A DNA stretch of 44,030 nt from Cryobacterium melibiosiphilum (GCF_003602235.1 NZ_QZVS01000061.1:1-44030), one strand, 5' to 3'. Shown: positions 16,830-23,140, counted from the first letter of the stretch. The notes: generated by a model not told the origin, from the letters alone. Numbers and translations: made by a program.

Positions 16830-16863
16830 GCTCCCGGTCAGCACGGGGGCATTGACCGGGAGC
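16830..16863 (+). terminator. Terminator-like hairpin after rep
   Basis: Perfect 11-bp stem GCTCCCGGTCA / TGACCGGGAGC with a 12-nt loop, starting 15 nt after the rep stop codon. No T-run follows, as is common for high-GC actinobacterial terminators. Confidence 0.65.
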
Positions 16864-16910
16864 CATCGACAAGGGGGGACCTGTCGAGATTCAGCATAGC
16901 CAAGAGCATT

Positions 16911-16967
16911 CCCCACCCCCAAAGTGCACAGCCCCGCTATTGCAAGGCTGGCCTGCACACAGTGGGG
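16911..16967. other. Multi-step dyad in the rep-ardC non-coding region
   Basis: Three nested inverted pairs share nearly the same centre: CCCCAC/GTGGGG (16911-16916 and 16962-16967), GTGCA/TGCAC (16924-16928 and 16954-16958) and CAGCC/GGCTG (16929-16933 and 16946-16950). Extruded as single-stranded DNA this would be a long hairpin. It could belong to an origin of transfer, a single-strand initiation site or a replication origin; nothing in the sequence separates these. The rest of 16,864-17,069 is non-coding and GC-rich. Confidence 0.45.
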
Positions 16968-17069
16968 ACGGACGAGCTGCACTAGAAAAAGCTCGCGGCC
17001 GGCCATCGACCGGCGAACCCTGCGGCCCTGCGGGCCGTGCTTGACGTCCGCTGCGCAGCCGACCTCTGC

Positions 17070-17300
17070 CGCGCCTGCGGCGCTCGTTCTTTTACCGTGA
17101 AGCCTTCGGCAGCATACGTTCGGTCAACCGTCGCGCAATCGGCTGCGCCGACGTCTCCCCCGAGATTTTCGGCACGCGGTCGCTGCGCTCCCTTATCTCG
17201 CGCCGAAATTCTCTCCTCCACCGCCCCTTCGGGGTTGCGAGCCGGCCGCCCTCTCTAGCGGCGGTAAACCGCCTTCACGGCAAAAAAACGTGGAGGAGGG
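17070..17300 (+). repeat. Structured non-coding element, copy A
   Basis: First of two copies of a non-coding element (second at 19108-19355). Shared blocks: 17070-17110 (39 of 41 bases identical with 19108-19148), 17155-17238 (similar to 19213-19293) and 17261-17300 (similar to 19315-19355). It is bracketed by a long-range inverted pair TTTTACCGTGAAG (17090-17102) / CTTCACGGCAAAA (17273-17285), and contains an inner pair GAGATTTTCGG / CCGAAATTCTC (17162-17172 and 17203-17213). No frame through it looks coding. It lies just upstream of the ArdC gene. Possible roles: single-stranded DNA promoter, small RNA, origin. Confidence 0.75.
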
Positions 17301-17315
17301 TCGGGATAGTGGCCC

Positions 17316-17329
17316 TAACAGTACTAATA
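17316..17329. promoter_or_regulatory. AGTACT palindrome site upstream of ardC
   Basis: TAACAGTACTAATA, a variant of the recurring palindrome TAATAGTACTATTA, ends 17 nt before the ArdC start and directly precedes its ribosome site (GGAGG, 17335-17339). It is a single core with no matching -35 hexamer 17 nt upstream. Confidence 0.65.
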
Positions 17330-17346
17330 CCGTTGGAGGTAGCGAG

Positions 17347-18225
17347 ATGGTCCGCAAAGTCAAGAACACCAAGAGCCCCGAAGAGCGTCGAGCCGAGGCT
17401 GAGGCGCTGCAAGCGACGATCGCGGAACAGGTCGAGGAGCTGCGCGAGTCCGAGACGTGGGCGCGATTCCTGACGTTCGCGCAGTCGTTCCACCGCTACA
17501 GCCTGGGAAACCTGCTGCTGATCTTCTCCCAGTGCCCCGAAGCGTCCCACGTCGCCGGTTACCGGACCTGGCAGAAGCTCAACCGCCAGGTCCGCAAGGG
17601 AGAGACCGGCATCCGCATCTTCAGCGGCCGCGACGTGTGCGAGACCGTCGAGAACGAAAAGACCGGCGAGGAGGAAGAACAGCGCCGCGTCCGATTCTTC
17701 CCGGTCTCCGTGTTCGAGCTGGGACAGACCGACGTCATCGACGAGGAGGAAGGCGACCCGGCCGAGCTCGCCCAACAGCTCACCGGAGAGGACCCCGCGG
17801 GCATCCTCGACGCCGTAACCGACTACCTCACCGGCAAGGGCTGGACCGTCGAGCGCGAGAAGATCGCCGGAGCCGCCAACGGCTACATGACGATGGACGG
17901 AACGCAGCGCGTCGTGATCGACGCCGACCTCTCCCCCGCCCAGGCAGCCAAGACCGCACTGCACGAAGCCGCCCACGTCCTGCTGCACGCAGACGACGAG
18001 CCCGGCGAGTACGTCGAGCACCGCGGCATCAAAGAGACCGAAGCCGAGAGCGTCGCCTACATCGTCGCGGGGACTCTCGGACTCGACACCAGCGATTACA
18101 GCGTGGGCTACGTCGCCGGGTGGAGCAACTGCGAGGCCGCGACCATCAAGGCCACCGCGGCCAACGTGCTGCGCGCCGCGTACGCCCTGGCCGACGCTCT
18201 CACCGAGACCGAAGAAGCCGCCTAG
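17347..18225 (+). CDS. ardC: ArdC-like antirestriction protein with metalloprotease domain
   Basis: 292 residues from ATG 17347 behind GGAGG; the frame extends 19 codons upstream into the regulatory region. The N-terminal ~130 residues match the ArdC single-stranded DNA-binding domain (FLTFAQSFHRYSLGNLLLI, YRTWQKLNRQVRKGETGIRI). The C-terminal part is a zinc metallopeptidase with H206-E-A-A-H210 and a downstream glutamate in ETEAESVAYI. ArdC proteins act in the recipient during conjugation, coating entering single-stranded DNA and blocking restriction. Its place next to structured non-coding DNA and before SSB and ParA genes is what is expected of a plasmid leading region. Confidence 0.9.
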   Translation: MVRKVKNTKSPEERRAEAEALQATIAEQVEELRESETWARFLTFAQSFHRYSLGNLLLIFSQCPEASHVAGYRTWQKLNRQVRKGETGIRIFSGRDVCETVENEKTGEEEEQRRVRFFPVSVFELGQTDVIDEEEGDPAELAQQLTGEDPAGILDAVTDYLTGKGWTVEREKIAGAANGYMTMDGTQRVVIDADLSPAQAAKTALHEAAHVLLHADDEPGEYVEHRGIKETEAESVAYIVAGTLGLDTSDYSVGYVAGWSNCEAATIKATAANVLRAAYALADALTETEEAA

Positions 18226-18228
18226 GCC

Positions 18229-18275
18229 AATAGTACTATTACCGTTGCAATCCCGCAGTGGTAATAGTACTATTA
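18229..18275 (+). promoter_or_regulatory. Two AGTACT palindromes and a putative promoter
   Basis: AATAGTACTATT (18229-18240) and the perfect 14-bp palindrome TAATAGTACTATTA (18262-18275) lie between ardC and the next gene. Inside the second, TACTAT (18268-18273) is a good -10 hexamer, with TTGCAA at 18245-18250, exactly 17 nt upstream, as a possible -35. Confidence 0.65.
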
Positions 18276-18299
18276 GGGGTAGGGAATCGAGGAAGAACA

Positions 18300-18512
18300 T
18301 TGACGATCCGCACCGCTGGAACCGTGACCATCACCACCCGCGCTTGCATATTCTGTGGCAAGACGAGCGCCGTCGAACTCACGCGCGACCAGGCCGACGC
18401 TATCGCCGCCCGCACGCTGATTCAGGACGTGCTGCCCGACGTCGAGCCGGCCACGCGCGAGTTACTGATTTCCGGCACGCACCCGAGCTGCTGGGTCGAG
18501 GCGTTCGGATGA
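18300..18512 (+). CDS. Small CxxC protein, phage/plasmid type
   Basis: 70 residues from TTG 18300, chosen because GAGGAAG lies at the right distance upstream; an upstream GTG at 18258 would place the start before the palindrome. The protein has a CIFC knuckle, a middle helix and the ending ELLISGTHPSCWVEAFG. I recognise this as a small family common in actinobacteriophages and plasmids (pattern CGKTxxVxV ... ERELLISGxHxxCW), of unknown function. The two N-terminal and one C-terminal cysteines plus a histidine could bind zinc. It is in the leading-region cluster downstream of ardC. Confidence 0.7.
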   Translation: MTIRTAGTVTITTRACIFCGKTSAVELTRDQADAIAARTLIQDVLPDVEPATRELLISGTHPSCWVEAFG

Positions 18513-18534
18513 CCGACACCGACCGAGGCGCAGC

Positions 18535-18558
18535 TAATAGTACTGATAGTACCAATAG
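18535..18558. promoter_or_regulatory. AGTAC doublet site
   Basis: Cores AGTACT (18539-18544) and AGTACC (18548-18553) are spaced 9 bp start to start, flanked by TAAT and AATAG. The doublet ends 16 nt before the ATG at 18575 and just before its purine-rich ribosome site (CAGGAG). Confidence 0.6.
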
Positions 18559-18574
18559 AGCAGGAGCCCCGACC

Positions 18575-18993
18575 ATGATCGACCTCGACTGCATCGGCAT
18601 TGAGTCCACCAACTGGGCCGCCGAGCGCGTCCGCGAGCTGCACCCGCTCCCGGCCCGCTCACTCTCCGAAATGCCCTCGAAAGAATCCGACAAGTGGCTA
18701 GGCGAGCTGCACGAGCACATCGAGGGATGTCTCGGAGTCATCGGCGCGCTGCGCCGCCCTGGCCGGGCATGGGTCGACGTGCAGCTAGCCTCCGGCCGCT
18801 AGCCTCCGGCCGCTGGGTCGGGAAGTGGATCGAGGGATGCCCCAGTGAGGCCGCCGTGTCGTGCGCCTACTGGCACAGTGAACCCGTCATCGCCGCCGGG
18901 ATCGGCCTCAAAGACTCCACCCAGGCCGCGGAGGCCCACCAGGCGCGTTTAGATTCCGGCGACCTCCTCGCCCTGCTGGGAGACGACTGGTGA
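18575..18993 (+). pseudogene. Leading-region gene interrupted by a 14-bp duplication
   Basis: From ATG 18575 the frame gives 75 residues (MIDLDCIGIESTNWAAERV ... DVQLASGR) and stops at 18800-18802, exactly inside a 14-bp tandem duplication (18787-18814). Removing one copy restores one frame that continues WVGKWIEGCPSEAAVSCAYW ... LLALLGDDW to the stop at 18991-18993, about 134 residues in all. The downstream part has no start or ribosome site of its own. The family is not recognised. It is either a recent loss-of-function, a reversible switch by slippage, or an assembly artefact. Confidence 0.7.
18787..18814 (+). repeat. 14-bp perfect tandem duplication
   Basis: AGCCTCCGGCCGCT occurs twice head to tail (18787-18800, 18801-18814). 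Its length is not a multiple of three and it creates the TAG that ends the first half of the gene at 18575. Confidence 0.9.
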
Positions 18994-19015
18994 TCGGGCC
19001 GAGCTGCGCGCGGCC

Positions 19016-19036
19016 GCGAGGGGGCGACCCCCTCGC
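19016..19036 (+). terminator. GC-rich hairpin
   Basis: Perfect 9-bp stem GCGAGGGGG / CCCCCTCGC with a CGA loop, 22 nt after the stop of the broken gene and before repeat copy B. Likely a terminator; there is no T-run. Confidence 0.6.
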
Positions 19037-19107
19037 CCTCCCCCCAGGCTCAGGCGCGACGGAGCGCGCCCGAACTGATCGACAGCCGCTCCGCGGCCGG
19101 CCTTTGT

Positions 19108-19355
19108 CGCGCCTGCGGCGCTCGTTTTTTTGCCGTGAAGCCTTCGGCGGCTCGTTCGCTGCGCTCTCTCGTAGCCACCTACGGGTCTTCGTTCAAGTGG
19201 CTTCGTCACCGGCTCCCCCGAGATTTTCGGCACGCGGTCGCAAGCTCCCTTATTTCGGGCCGAAATTCTCTCCTCCACCGCCCTGCGGGTTGCACTACGC
19301 CCTCCGGTCGCTAAGGCGGAAAAACGCCTTCACGGCAAAAAACGTGGGGATGGGA
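19108..19355 (+). repeat. Structured non-coding element, copy B
   Basis: Second copy of the element at 17070-17300. The bracketing inverted pair is longer here and perfect: TTTTTTGCCGTGAAG (19126-19140) and CTTCACGGCAAAAAA (19328-19342), 15 bp separated by 187 nt. The inner GAGATTTTCGG / CCGAAATTCTC pair is retained while the loop and some flanks differ from copy A, which suggests that the folded shape matters. The NrdH gene starts 11 nt after this element, which here replaces the AGTACT site found before the other genes. Confidence 0.75.
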
Positions 19356-19365
19356 GGATTTCAGA

Positions 19366-19680
19366 ATGTTGACAGTCACCGTGTACACAACCGGCCCGAG
19401 CTGCATCCGCTGCAAGATGACCAAGGACGTGCTGACCAAGAAGGGCGTCGAGTTCGTCGAGGTCGATATCCGAGACAACCCCGCAGCGCACGAGTACGTC
19501 ACCGAGGAGCTTGGATACACCGCGGCCCCCGTCGTCGTGGTCGAGGACGGCACAGGCGAGGATCACTGGTGCGAGTTCCGGCCCGACCAGATCGAGCGCG
19601 TCGCCAAGGCCAACCAGGCAGAGGCCTACGCGGTCCCTGTCGACCCGATGGACGAGCTGGGTTGCGAAAGCTGCCAGTAA
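19366..19680 (+). CDS. nrdH: NrdH-redoxin / glutaredoxin-like protein
   Basis: 104 residues with a thioredoxin fold: VTVYTTGPSCIRCKMTKDVL with active-site C13-x-x-C16, the cis-proline block AAPVVVVEDG, and a C-terminal extension ending CESCQ that adds another CxxC. NrdH-redoxins give electrons to class Ib ribonucleotide reductase; a plasmid copy could raise dNTP supply during replication of the entering strand (inference). The ATG follows GGGAGG, 11 nt after non-coding copy B. The active site reads CIRC rather than the usual CMQC/CVQC, so a general glutaredoxin-like role is possible. Unlike its neighbours it has no AGTACT site. Confidence 0.85.
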   Translation: MLTVTVYTTGPSCIRCKMTKDVLTKKGVEFVEVDIRDNPAAHEYVTEELGYTAAPVVVVEDGTGEDHWCEFRPDQIERVAKANQAEAYAVPVDPMDELGCESCQ

Positions 19681-19681
19681 G

Positions 19682-19717
19682 TTGACACCGTGCACCGGTA
19701 ATAGTACTATTAGTACT
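19682..19717 (+). promoter_or_regulatory. Consensus promoter overlapped by AGTACT doublet
   Basis: TTGACA (19682-19687), a 17-nt spacer and TACTAT (19705-19710) form a near-perfect housekeeping promoter. The -10 lies inside the 14-bp palindrome TAATAGTACTATTA (19699-19712), and a second AGTACT core follows at 19712-19717, 9 bp after the first. A repressor bound here would block the polymerase. Confidence 0.75.
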
Positions 19718-19740
19718 AACAGAGTTGAGAGGAATCAACC

Positions 19741-20013
19741 ATGACGAACTACGAACTGACCCCGTGCGACACTGGAGCACGCTTCGAACCCAAGACGTGG
19801 GTCGACGCCGAGGGAGTCTCCGGGGAAGAGACCCGCCGCCCGGCCACCGCCGACGACTACGGGCGCGTGGACTTCGACGAGTTCGACACGACCGCCGCCA
19901 CTGTCTGGATGGAGCCGGACGGACTGGGCGGGTACGTGCTGCACATCACCGCGCACACCGAAGGAATCTCAATCGCCGTCGATGGTGAGTACATCACCCC
20001 TCACGCCAACTAA
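19741..20013 (+). CDS. Small acidic protein of the leading region, unknown
   Basis: 90 residues, strongly acidic (YGRVDFDEFDTTAAT; WMEPDGLGG), with no membrane segment, cysteine motif or family that I recognise. The pattern TVWMEPDGLGGYVLHITAH suggests a small beta-rich fold. The ATG is preceded by GAGAGGAA and by the promoter/operator at 19682-19717. Acidic small proteins in leading regions are often DNA-mimic anti-defence factors such as antirestriction proteins; that is only a possibility here. Confidence 0.65.
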   Translation: MTNYELTPCDTGARFEPKTWVDAEGVSGEETRRPATADDYGRVDFDEFDTTAATVWMEPDGLGGYVLHITAHTEGISIAVDGEYITPHAN

Positions 20014-20020
20014 CCCCGAT

Positions 20021-20035
20021 AGTACTATTAGTACT
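20021..20035. promoter_or_regulatory. AGTACT doublet site
   Basis: AGTACTATTAGTACT: two perfect cores 9 bp apart (20021-20026, 20030-20035), 17 nt before the ATG at 20053, with a GAGAGGAAG ribosome site between. No -35 hexamer is found 17 nt upstream of the TACTAT. Confidence 0.65.
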
Positions 20036-20052
20036 GACCGAGAGGAAGAATC

Positions 20053-20287
20053 ATGGCAACCATCATCGTGAAGCGACTGGCCGACTTGCAGGCAGGCGAT
20101 AGCCTGCTAAGCCTCGACGGTTGCCCGTACAAGACCCCGCTGTGGGTCAGTGATCCACTGGGGCCGATCGCGGGAGGGATCGCCCGTGCAGGGCGTCCGC
20201 GTCGTGAACCCCAACCCGAACAGCGACGTGGAGTGGGTTTTCTACCCGTCCCAGGTCGACGGCCACACATTGGAGGTCGAGCGCTAG
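20053..20287 (+). pseudogene. Small leading-region gene with one-base frameshift
   Basis: The frame from ATG 20053 starts MATIIVKRLADLQAGDSLLS and reads sensibly to about residue 46, after which it runs on as Arg/Pro-rich shadow sequence across the next gene. A one-base change at the GGG of 20191-20193 would join it to the frame VRVVNPNPNSDVEWVFYP ... TLEVER that ends at 20285-20287, giving about 77 residues. The end then falls just before the next promoter, as expected. Family unknown. The lesion may be real or a sequencing indel. Confidence 0.6.
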
Positions 20288-20294
20288 AAACCTT

Positions 20295-20325
20295 TTGTCA
20301 TCTATTACCGCTAACAGTACTATTA
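20295..20325 (+). promoter_or_regulatory. ssb promoter with AGTACT palindrome
   Basis: TTGTCA (20295-20300), 17-nt spacer, TACTAT (20318-20323). The -10 lies inside TAACAGTACTATTA (20312-20325). The SSB ATG is 31 nt downstream behind GGGAGGGAA. Confidence 0.7.
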
Positions 20326-20356
20326 GAGTTACCAACCGAATCCCAGGGAGGGAATC

Positions 20357-20737
20357 ATGAGCTACATCACCCGCACCGGCAACTTCGCCGCAAAGCCCGA
20401 GCTGCGACAGGGGGAGCGTGGCCCGTACACCTACGCCCGCGTCCTCGTCAGCGACAGCATCCGCCAGGATGACGATACGTACACCGATGGCCCCACCGTG
20501 GCCTACGACGTGTCCTTGAGCGGATCGCAGGCAACGAACCTCGTCGAGGCCGCTGAGCGCAGCGGAAACATCCGCATCACGTTCACCGGCACCTACCGCG
20601 TCACCGAGTACAAGGGAGAGCAGGGAACGCGCCTACAGCACGAGGTCCGCGCCGATGACGTCGCCGTGAGTCTCCGCGGCCAGGCCGTCACCGTCGAGCG
20701 CAACGCCCGCAGCGAGAGCGACGACACCCCGTTTTGA
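20357..20737 (+). CDS. ssb: Single-stranded DNA-binding protein
   Basis: 126 residues: an OB-fold with the SSB pattern of strand (ITRTGNFAAKPELR), loop (GPYTYARVLVSDS) and VAYDVSLSGSQATNLVEAAERSGNIRITFTGTYRV. The C-terminal tail is short and acidic, ending SDDTPF, close to the DDDIPF partner-binding tip of bacterial SSBs. It is shorter than chromosomal SSB, as plasmid versions often are. It would coat the entering transferred strand and replication intermediates. It has its own palindrome-bearing promoter, and a hairpin separates it from parA. Confidence 0.88.
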   Translation: MSYITRTGNFAAKPELRQGERGPYTYARVLVSDSIRQDDDTYTDGPTVAYDVSLSGSQATNLVEAAERSGNIRITFTGTYRVTEYKGEQGTRLQHEVRADDVAVSLRGQAVTVERNARSESDDTPF

Positions 20738-20744
20738 CCAGGTG

Positions 20745-20775
20745 GAGGACGGGCGGCCATTCGAGCGCCCTCCTC
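20745..20775 (+). terminator. Hairpin between ssb and parA
   Basis: GAGGA-C-GGGCG (20745-20755) pairs with CGCCC-TCCTC (20766-20775) around a 10-nt loop, giving a 10-bp stem with one bulged C, 7 nt after the ssb stop. Confidence 0.55.
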
Positions 20776-20786
20776 TTACCGGCAAC

Positions 20787-20801
20787 AGTACTATTAGTTC
20801 T
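20787..20801. promoter_or_regulatory. AGTACT/AGTTCT doublet upstream of parA
   Basis: Perfect core AGTACT (20787-20792) and a variant core AGTTCT (20796-20801), again 9 bp apart, 16 nt before the GTG of parA and directly before GGAGG. Confidence 0.6.
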
Positions 20802-20817
20802 ATTGGAGGTAACACCC

Positions 20818-21615
20818 GTGACAGCTCAAATTTTCGCCCTCTGCAACCAGAAGGGCGGCGTAGGCAAGAGCACAACCGCGTTCCAGTTCGCACGATCCGC
20901 AGTGCTCGCCGGACGCCGTGTGCTCGCCGTTGATCTTGACCCGCAAGGCAATCTCACCAGCAACGCAACAGCAGAGCCCGTCGAGGACGATCAGGCAGGC
21001 CTCGCCGACGCTCTCAGCTCCCGAGCAACCGAGACCATCCGCGATGTCATCGTGCCGGGCGTCTGGCCTGGCCTCGACGTCGTACCCACGAGTGGCGTCA
21101 CGCTCGGCGCTGTACGCGACGAGCTAACGATCGCCGGGGCGGGCCGAGAGGTCCGTTTGCGCGAGGCGCTGGCCGCCGTGGCGGACGACTATGACCTGAT
21201 CCTGATCGACTGCGCCCCATCACTCGACCAGCTCACGATCAACGCCCTGACGGCCGCTCAGGGAGTCGTCGTGGTCACTCACGCGAAGAAGTGGAGTCTT
21301 GACGGGCTGTCACAACTCCTCGACACCATCGACAGCGTGAAGAGCTACTACAACCAGGCATTGCGCGTCGCCGGGATCGTCGTCAACCAGTACGAAGAAC
21401 GCACCGTGGGCGCTCAGCAGTGGCTTGCCGACCTCGAAGGCGTGGCCGAGACCCGCGGCCTGCCATTGCTTATCCCGCCCATTCCGAAGCGCGTCGTTAT
21501 TTCCGACGCCACCGAGGCCTCACGAGGCCTCGACGAGTGGGGGAGCGCCGAGGCGGCCGCGCTCGGAGTCATCTACGCCGGCCACCTCGCCAGCATCGAA
21601 GGAGAGCCGTCATGA
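20818..21615 (+). CDS. parA: ParA partition ATPase
   Basis: 265 residues from GTG 20818, selected because GGAGG lies 7 nt upstream and the protein then begins TAQIFALCNQKGGVGKSTTAF, placing the deviant Walker A (KGGVGKS) at 12-18 as usual for short ParA/Soj proteins. DLDPQGNLT (switch I) and DLILIDCAPSLDQLTINAL (Walker B region) follow. Lacking an N-terminal HTH it is a type Ib-like ParA. It overlaps the next gene as ATGA; the pair forms the segregation module of the element. Confidence 0.93.
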   Translation: MTAQIFALCNQKGGVGKSTTAFQFARSAVLAGRRVLAVDLDPQGNLTSNATAEPVEDDQAGLADALSSRATETIRDVIVPGVWPGLDVVPTSGVTLGAVRDELTIAGAGREVRLREALAAVADDYDLILIDCAPSLDQLTINALTAAQGVVVVTHAKKWSLDGLSQLLDTIDSVKSYYNQALRVAGIVVNQYEERTVGAQQWLADLEGVAETRGLPLLIPPIPKRVVISDATEASRGLDEWGSAEAAALGVIYAGHLASIEGEPS

Positions 21616-22019
21616 GCACCCGCCCCGCACCCCGCAAGTCCAGCCTGACTGGATCGAGCCCCATCGCACCGCCGCCCCCCGCAGCGGCAGAGCCGACCGC
21701 ACCCGCGGTGGCCGAGGTCGAGCACCCGACACCCGCGCCGAAGGCCAAGAGCAGCCCGGCCGCGGAGCCGGCGACCACGGGTTCAGGCAAGAAATACCCG
21801 CACAAAGTGAGCTTCTACCAGGACGCTGCCGACACCGCTCGCATCCGCGGTGCGATCCTGCACACCCAGGTCAGTGAGGGATCGCGATCGCTTTCCCAAT
21901 TCATCGACCATGCCGTGATGGAGAAGGTCGCAGCCCTCGAAGCGAAGTACAACGGCGGCGAGCCGTTCCCGGCCATTGGAGCGCGCGAGTTGCCCCAGGG
22001 GCGACCGATGGGGGAGTAA
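21612..22019 (+). CDS. ParB-like centromere-binding protein
   Basis: 135 residues. The N-terminal half is Pro/Ala-rich and probably disordered; the C-terminal half (KYPHKVSFYQDAADTARIRG ... SLSQFIDHAVMEKVAALE ... YNGGEPFPAIG, ending LPQGRPMG) matches the small ParB-like partner proteins of actinobacterial plasmids, with a ribbon-helix-helix-like layout. The gene overlaps parA (ATGA), the usual arrangement of a par operon. I see no clear ParB iterons directly beside it. Confidence 0.8.
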   Translation: MSTRPAPRKSSLTGSSPIAPPPPAAAEPTAPAVAEVEHPTPAPKAKSSPAAEPATTGSGKKYPHKVSFYQDAADTARIRGAILHTQVSEGSRSLSQFIDHAVMEKVAALEAKYNGGEPFPAIGARELPQGRPMGE

Positions 22020-22023
22020 TCCC

Positions 22024-22470
22024 ATGAAGACGCGCATCACGGCTGTGGGGGCTCTGGTGGCCGTTATGGCGGGATGTGCGGCCACCCCGGCGCCCTCGTC
22101 CGCCATCGTCGACGTCGGAACCGGCCTCGAGTTCCGGGTGCACCTCGCGAGCACTCCCGACCAGCAGCGCGACGGCCTCAGCGGCCGCCACGAGCTGTCG
22201 GAGGGTACTGGGATGCTGTTCACGTTCGACGGCCCCGCGGAGCGTCAGGTGTGGATGGCCAGGATGGATATCTCGCTCGATGTCGCGTGGATCATCGACG
22301 GCAAGGTTCTCGCCGTCGAGACACTCAACCCCTGCACTAACGAAACTGAAGATGAGTGCCCGCGCTGGACGTCACCAGGCGATGCGGACACGCTTCTAGA
22401 AGTACCCGCCCGAGCCCTCGATGGGATCGAGCCGGGAACCGCTGTCACTATCCGAGAGGACACACCATGA
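22024..22470 (+). CDS. DUF192 family lipoprotein
   Basis: 148 residues from ATG 22024, 4 nt after the previous stop. The N-terminus MKTRITAVGALVAVMAGC is a lipoprotein signal ending at a cysteine. The rest carries the DUF192 pattern: RVHLASTPDQQRDGLSGR, GMLFTFDGPAERQVWMARM, ISLDVAWIIDGKVLAVETL. DUF192 proteins are secreted or membrane-attached and of unknown function. On a conjugative element it may act at the cell surface. It overlaps the next gene as ATGA, so it belongs to the parAB-linked operon. Confidence 0.85.
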   Translation: MKTRITAVGALVAVMAGCAATPAPSSAIVDVGTGLEFRVHLASTPDQQRDGLSGRHELSEGTGMLFTFDGPAERQVWMARMDISLDVAWIIDGKVLAVETLNPCTNETEDECPRWTSPGDADTLLEVPARALDGIEPGTAVTIREDTP

Positions 22471-22829
22471 CCGTCAACGAACAGCACCGCCAAGTCGAAG
22501 TCGCACGCGACCTCTCAGCCCAGGCCCGCACGCTCGCTCACTCGACCAGAGACGTGCCCGCCCCATCTGACTCGTACACGCTTCTTGGAGAATTAGTTGG
22601 CACGGTCGACGACTTTGAACAGGTCTGCCGACAGCTCGGTGTCTGGCACTCAGCCGTCATCGACGGGCAGCATTACGCGGGCGAGGACAACCGAGGGGAC
22701 GGTGCGACTGGGACCGTAACGGCGGCTGCCGAACTCGAACGGGCGGCGGTGGCCCTCTCAGCCGCGTCCGCAGCTCTCCGAGGTGCACACTCTGCGAACG
22801 GCGTCGTTCGATGGTTCGACCAGGTATGA
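22467..22829 (+). CDS. Small helical protein, unknown
   Basis: 120 residues, nearly all alpha-helical (QHRQVEVARDLSAQARTLAH; ELERAAVALSAASAALRGAH), without membrane helix or signal. ATG 22467 overlaps the DUF192 stop (ATGA), deciding the start. I do not recognise a family. It lies in a chain of overlapping small genes after parAB, so it is probably co-transcribed with them. Confidence 0.7.
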   Translation: MTVNEQHRQVEVARDLSAQARTLAHSTRDVPAPSDSYTLLGELVGTVDDFEQVCRQLGVWHSAVIDGQHYAGEDNRGDGATGTVTAAAELERAAVALSAASAALRGAHSANGVVRWFDQV

Positions 22830-23140
22830 CCTACGCAAGCCACGGTCCGTCGTCAGCAGCGCGGAAAGGCGATCGGATATTGCGCGGCCCTCTGCCGACG
22901 ACACAGCCTGTCAACGAGTACCTAGACGCCATGCGCGAGGACTGGGGGAACCTCACGGCTGCGGAGCGCGTCGAGACCACCCGCGCGGCGCTGCTGTTCA
23001 TCGCTGACCCTGTGTCCGAGCTCGATGAGTACGATCACGACACCTTGGCCGATTACACGTTGGGCGAGCTGTACCACGCCCGCGTCGTGCTGCTGCGTCT
23101 TTTGCCGCACCTGATCGCCGCAGAGGCCGAACGCGGTTAG
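22826..23140 (+). CDS. Small protein at the end of the par operon, unknown
   Basis: 104 residues from ATG 22826 (ATGA overlap with the previous stop). A basic N-terminus (SSAARKGDRILRGPLP) precedes an acidic helical body (MREDWGNLTAAERVETTRAALLFI, ELYHARVVLLRLLPHL). No recognised family. Its last 4 bases overlap the end of the convergent gene at 23137, marking the right border of the plasmid-backbone block. Confidence 0.7.
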   Translation: MTYASHGPSSAARKGDRILRGPLPTTQPVNEYLDAMREDWGNLTAAERVETTRAALLFIADPVSELDEYDHDTLADYTLGELYHARVVLLRLLPHLIAAEAERG

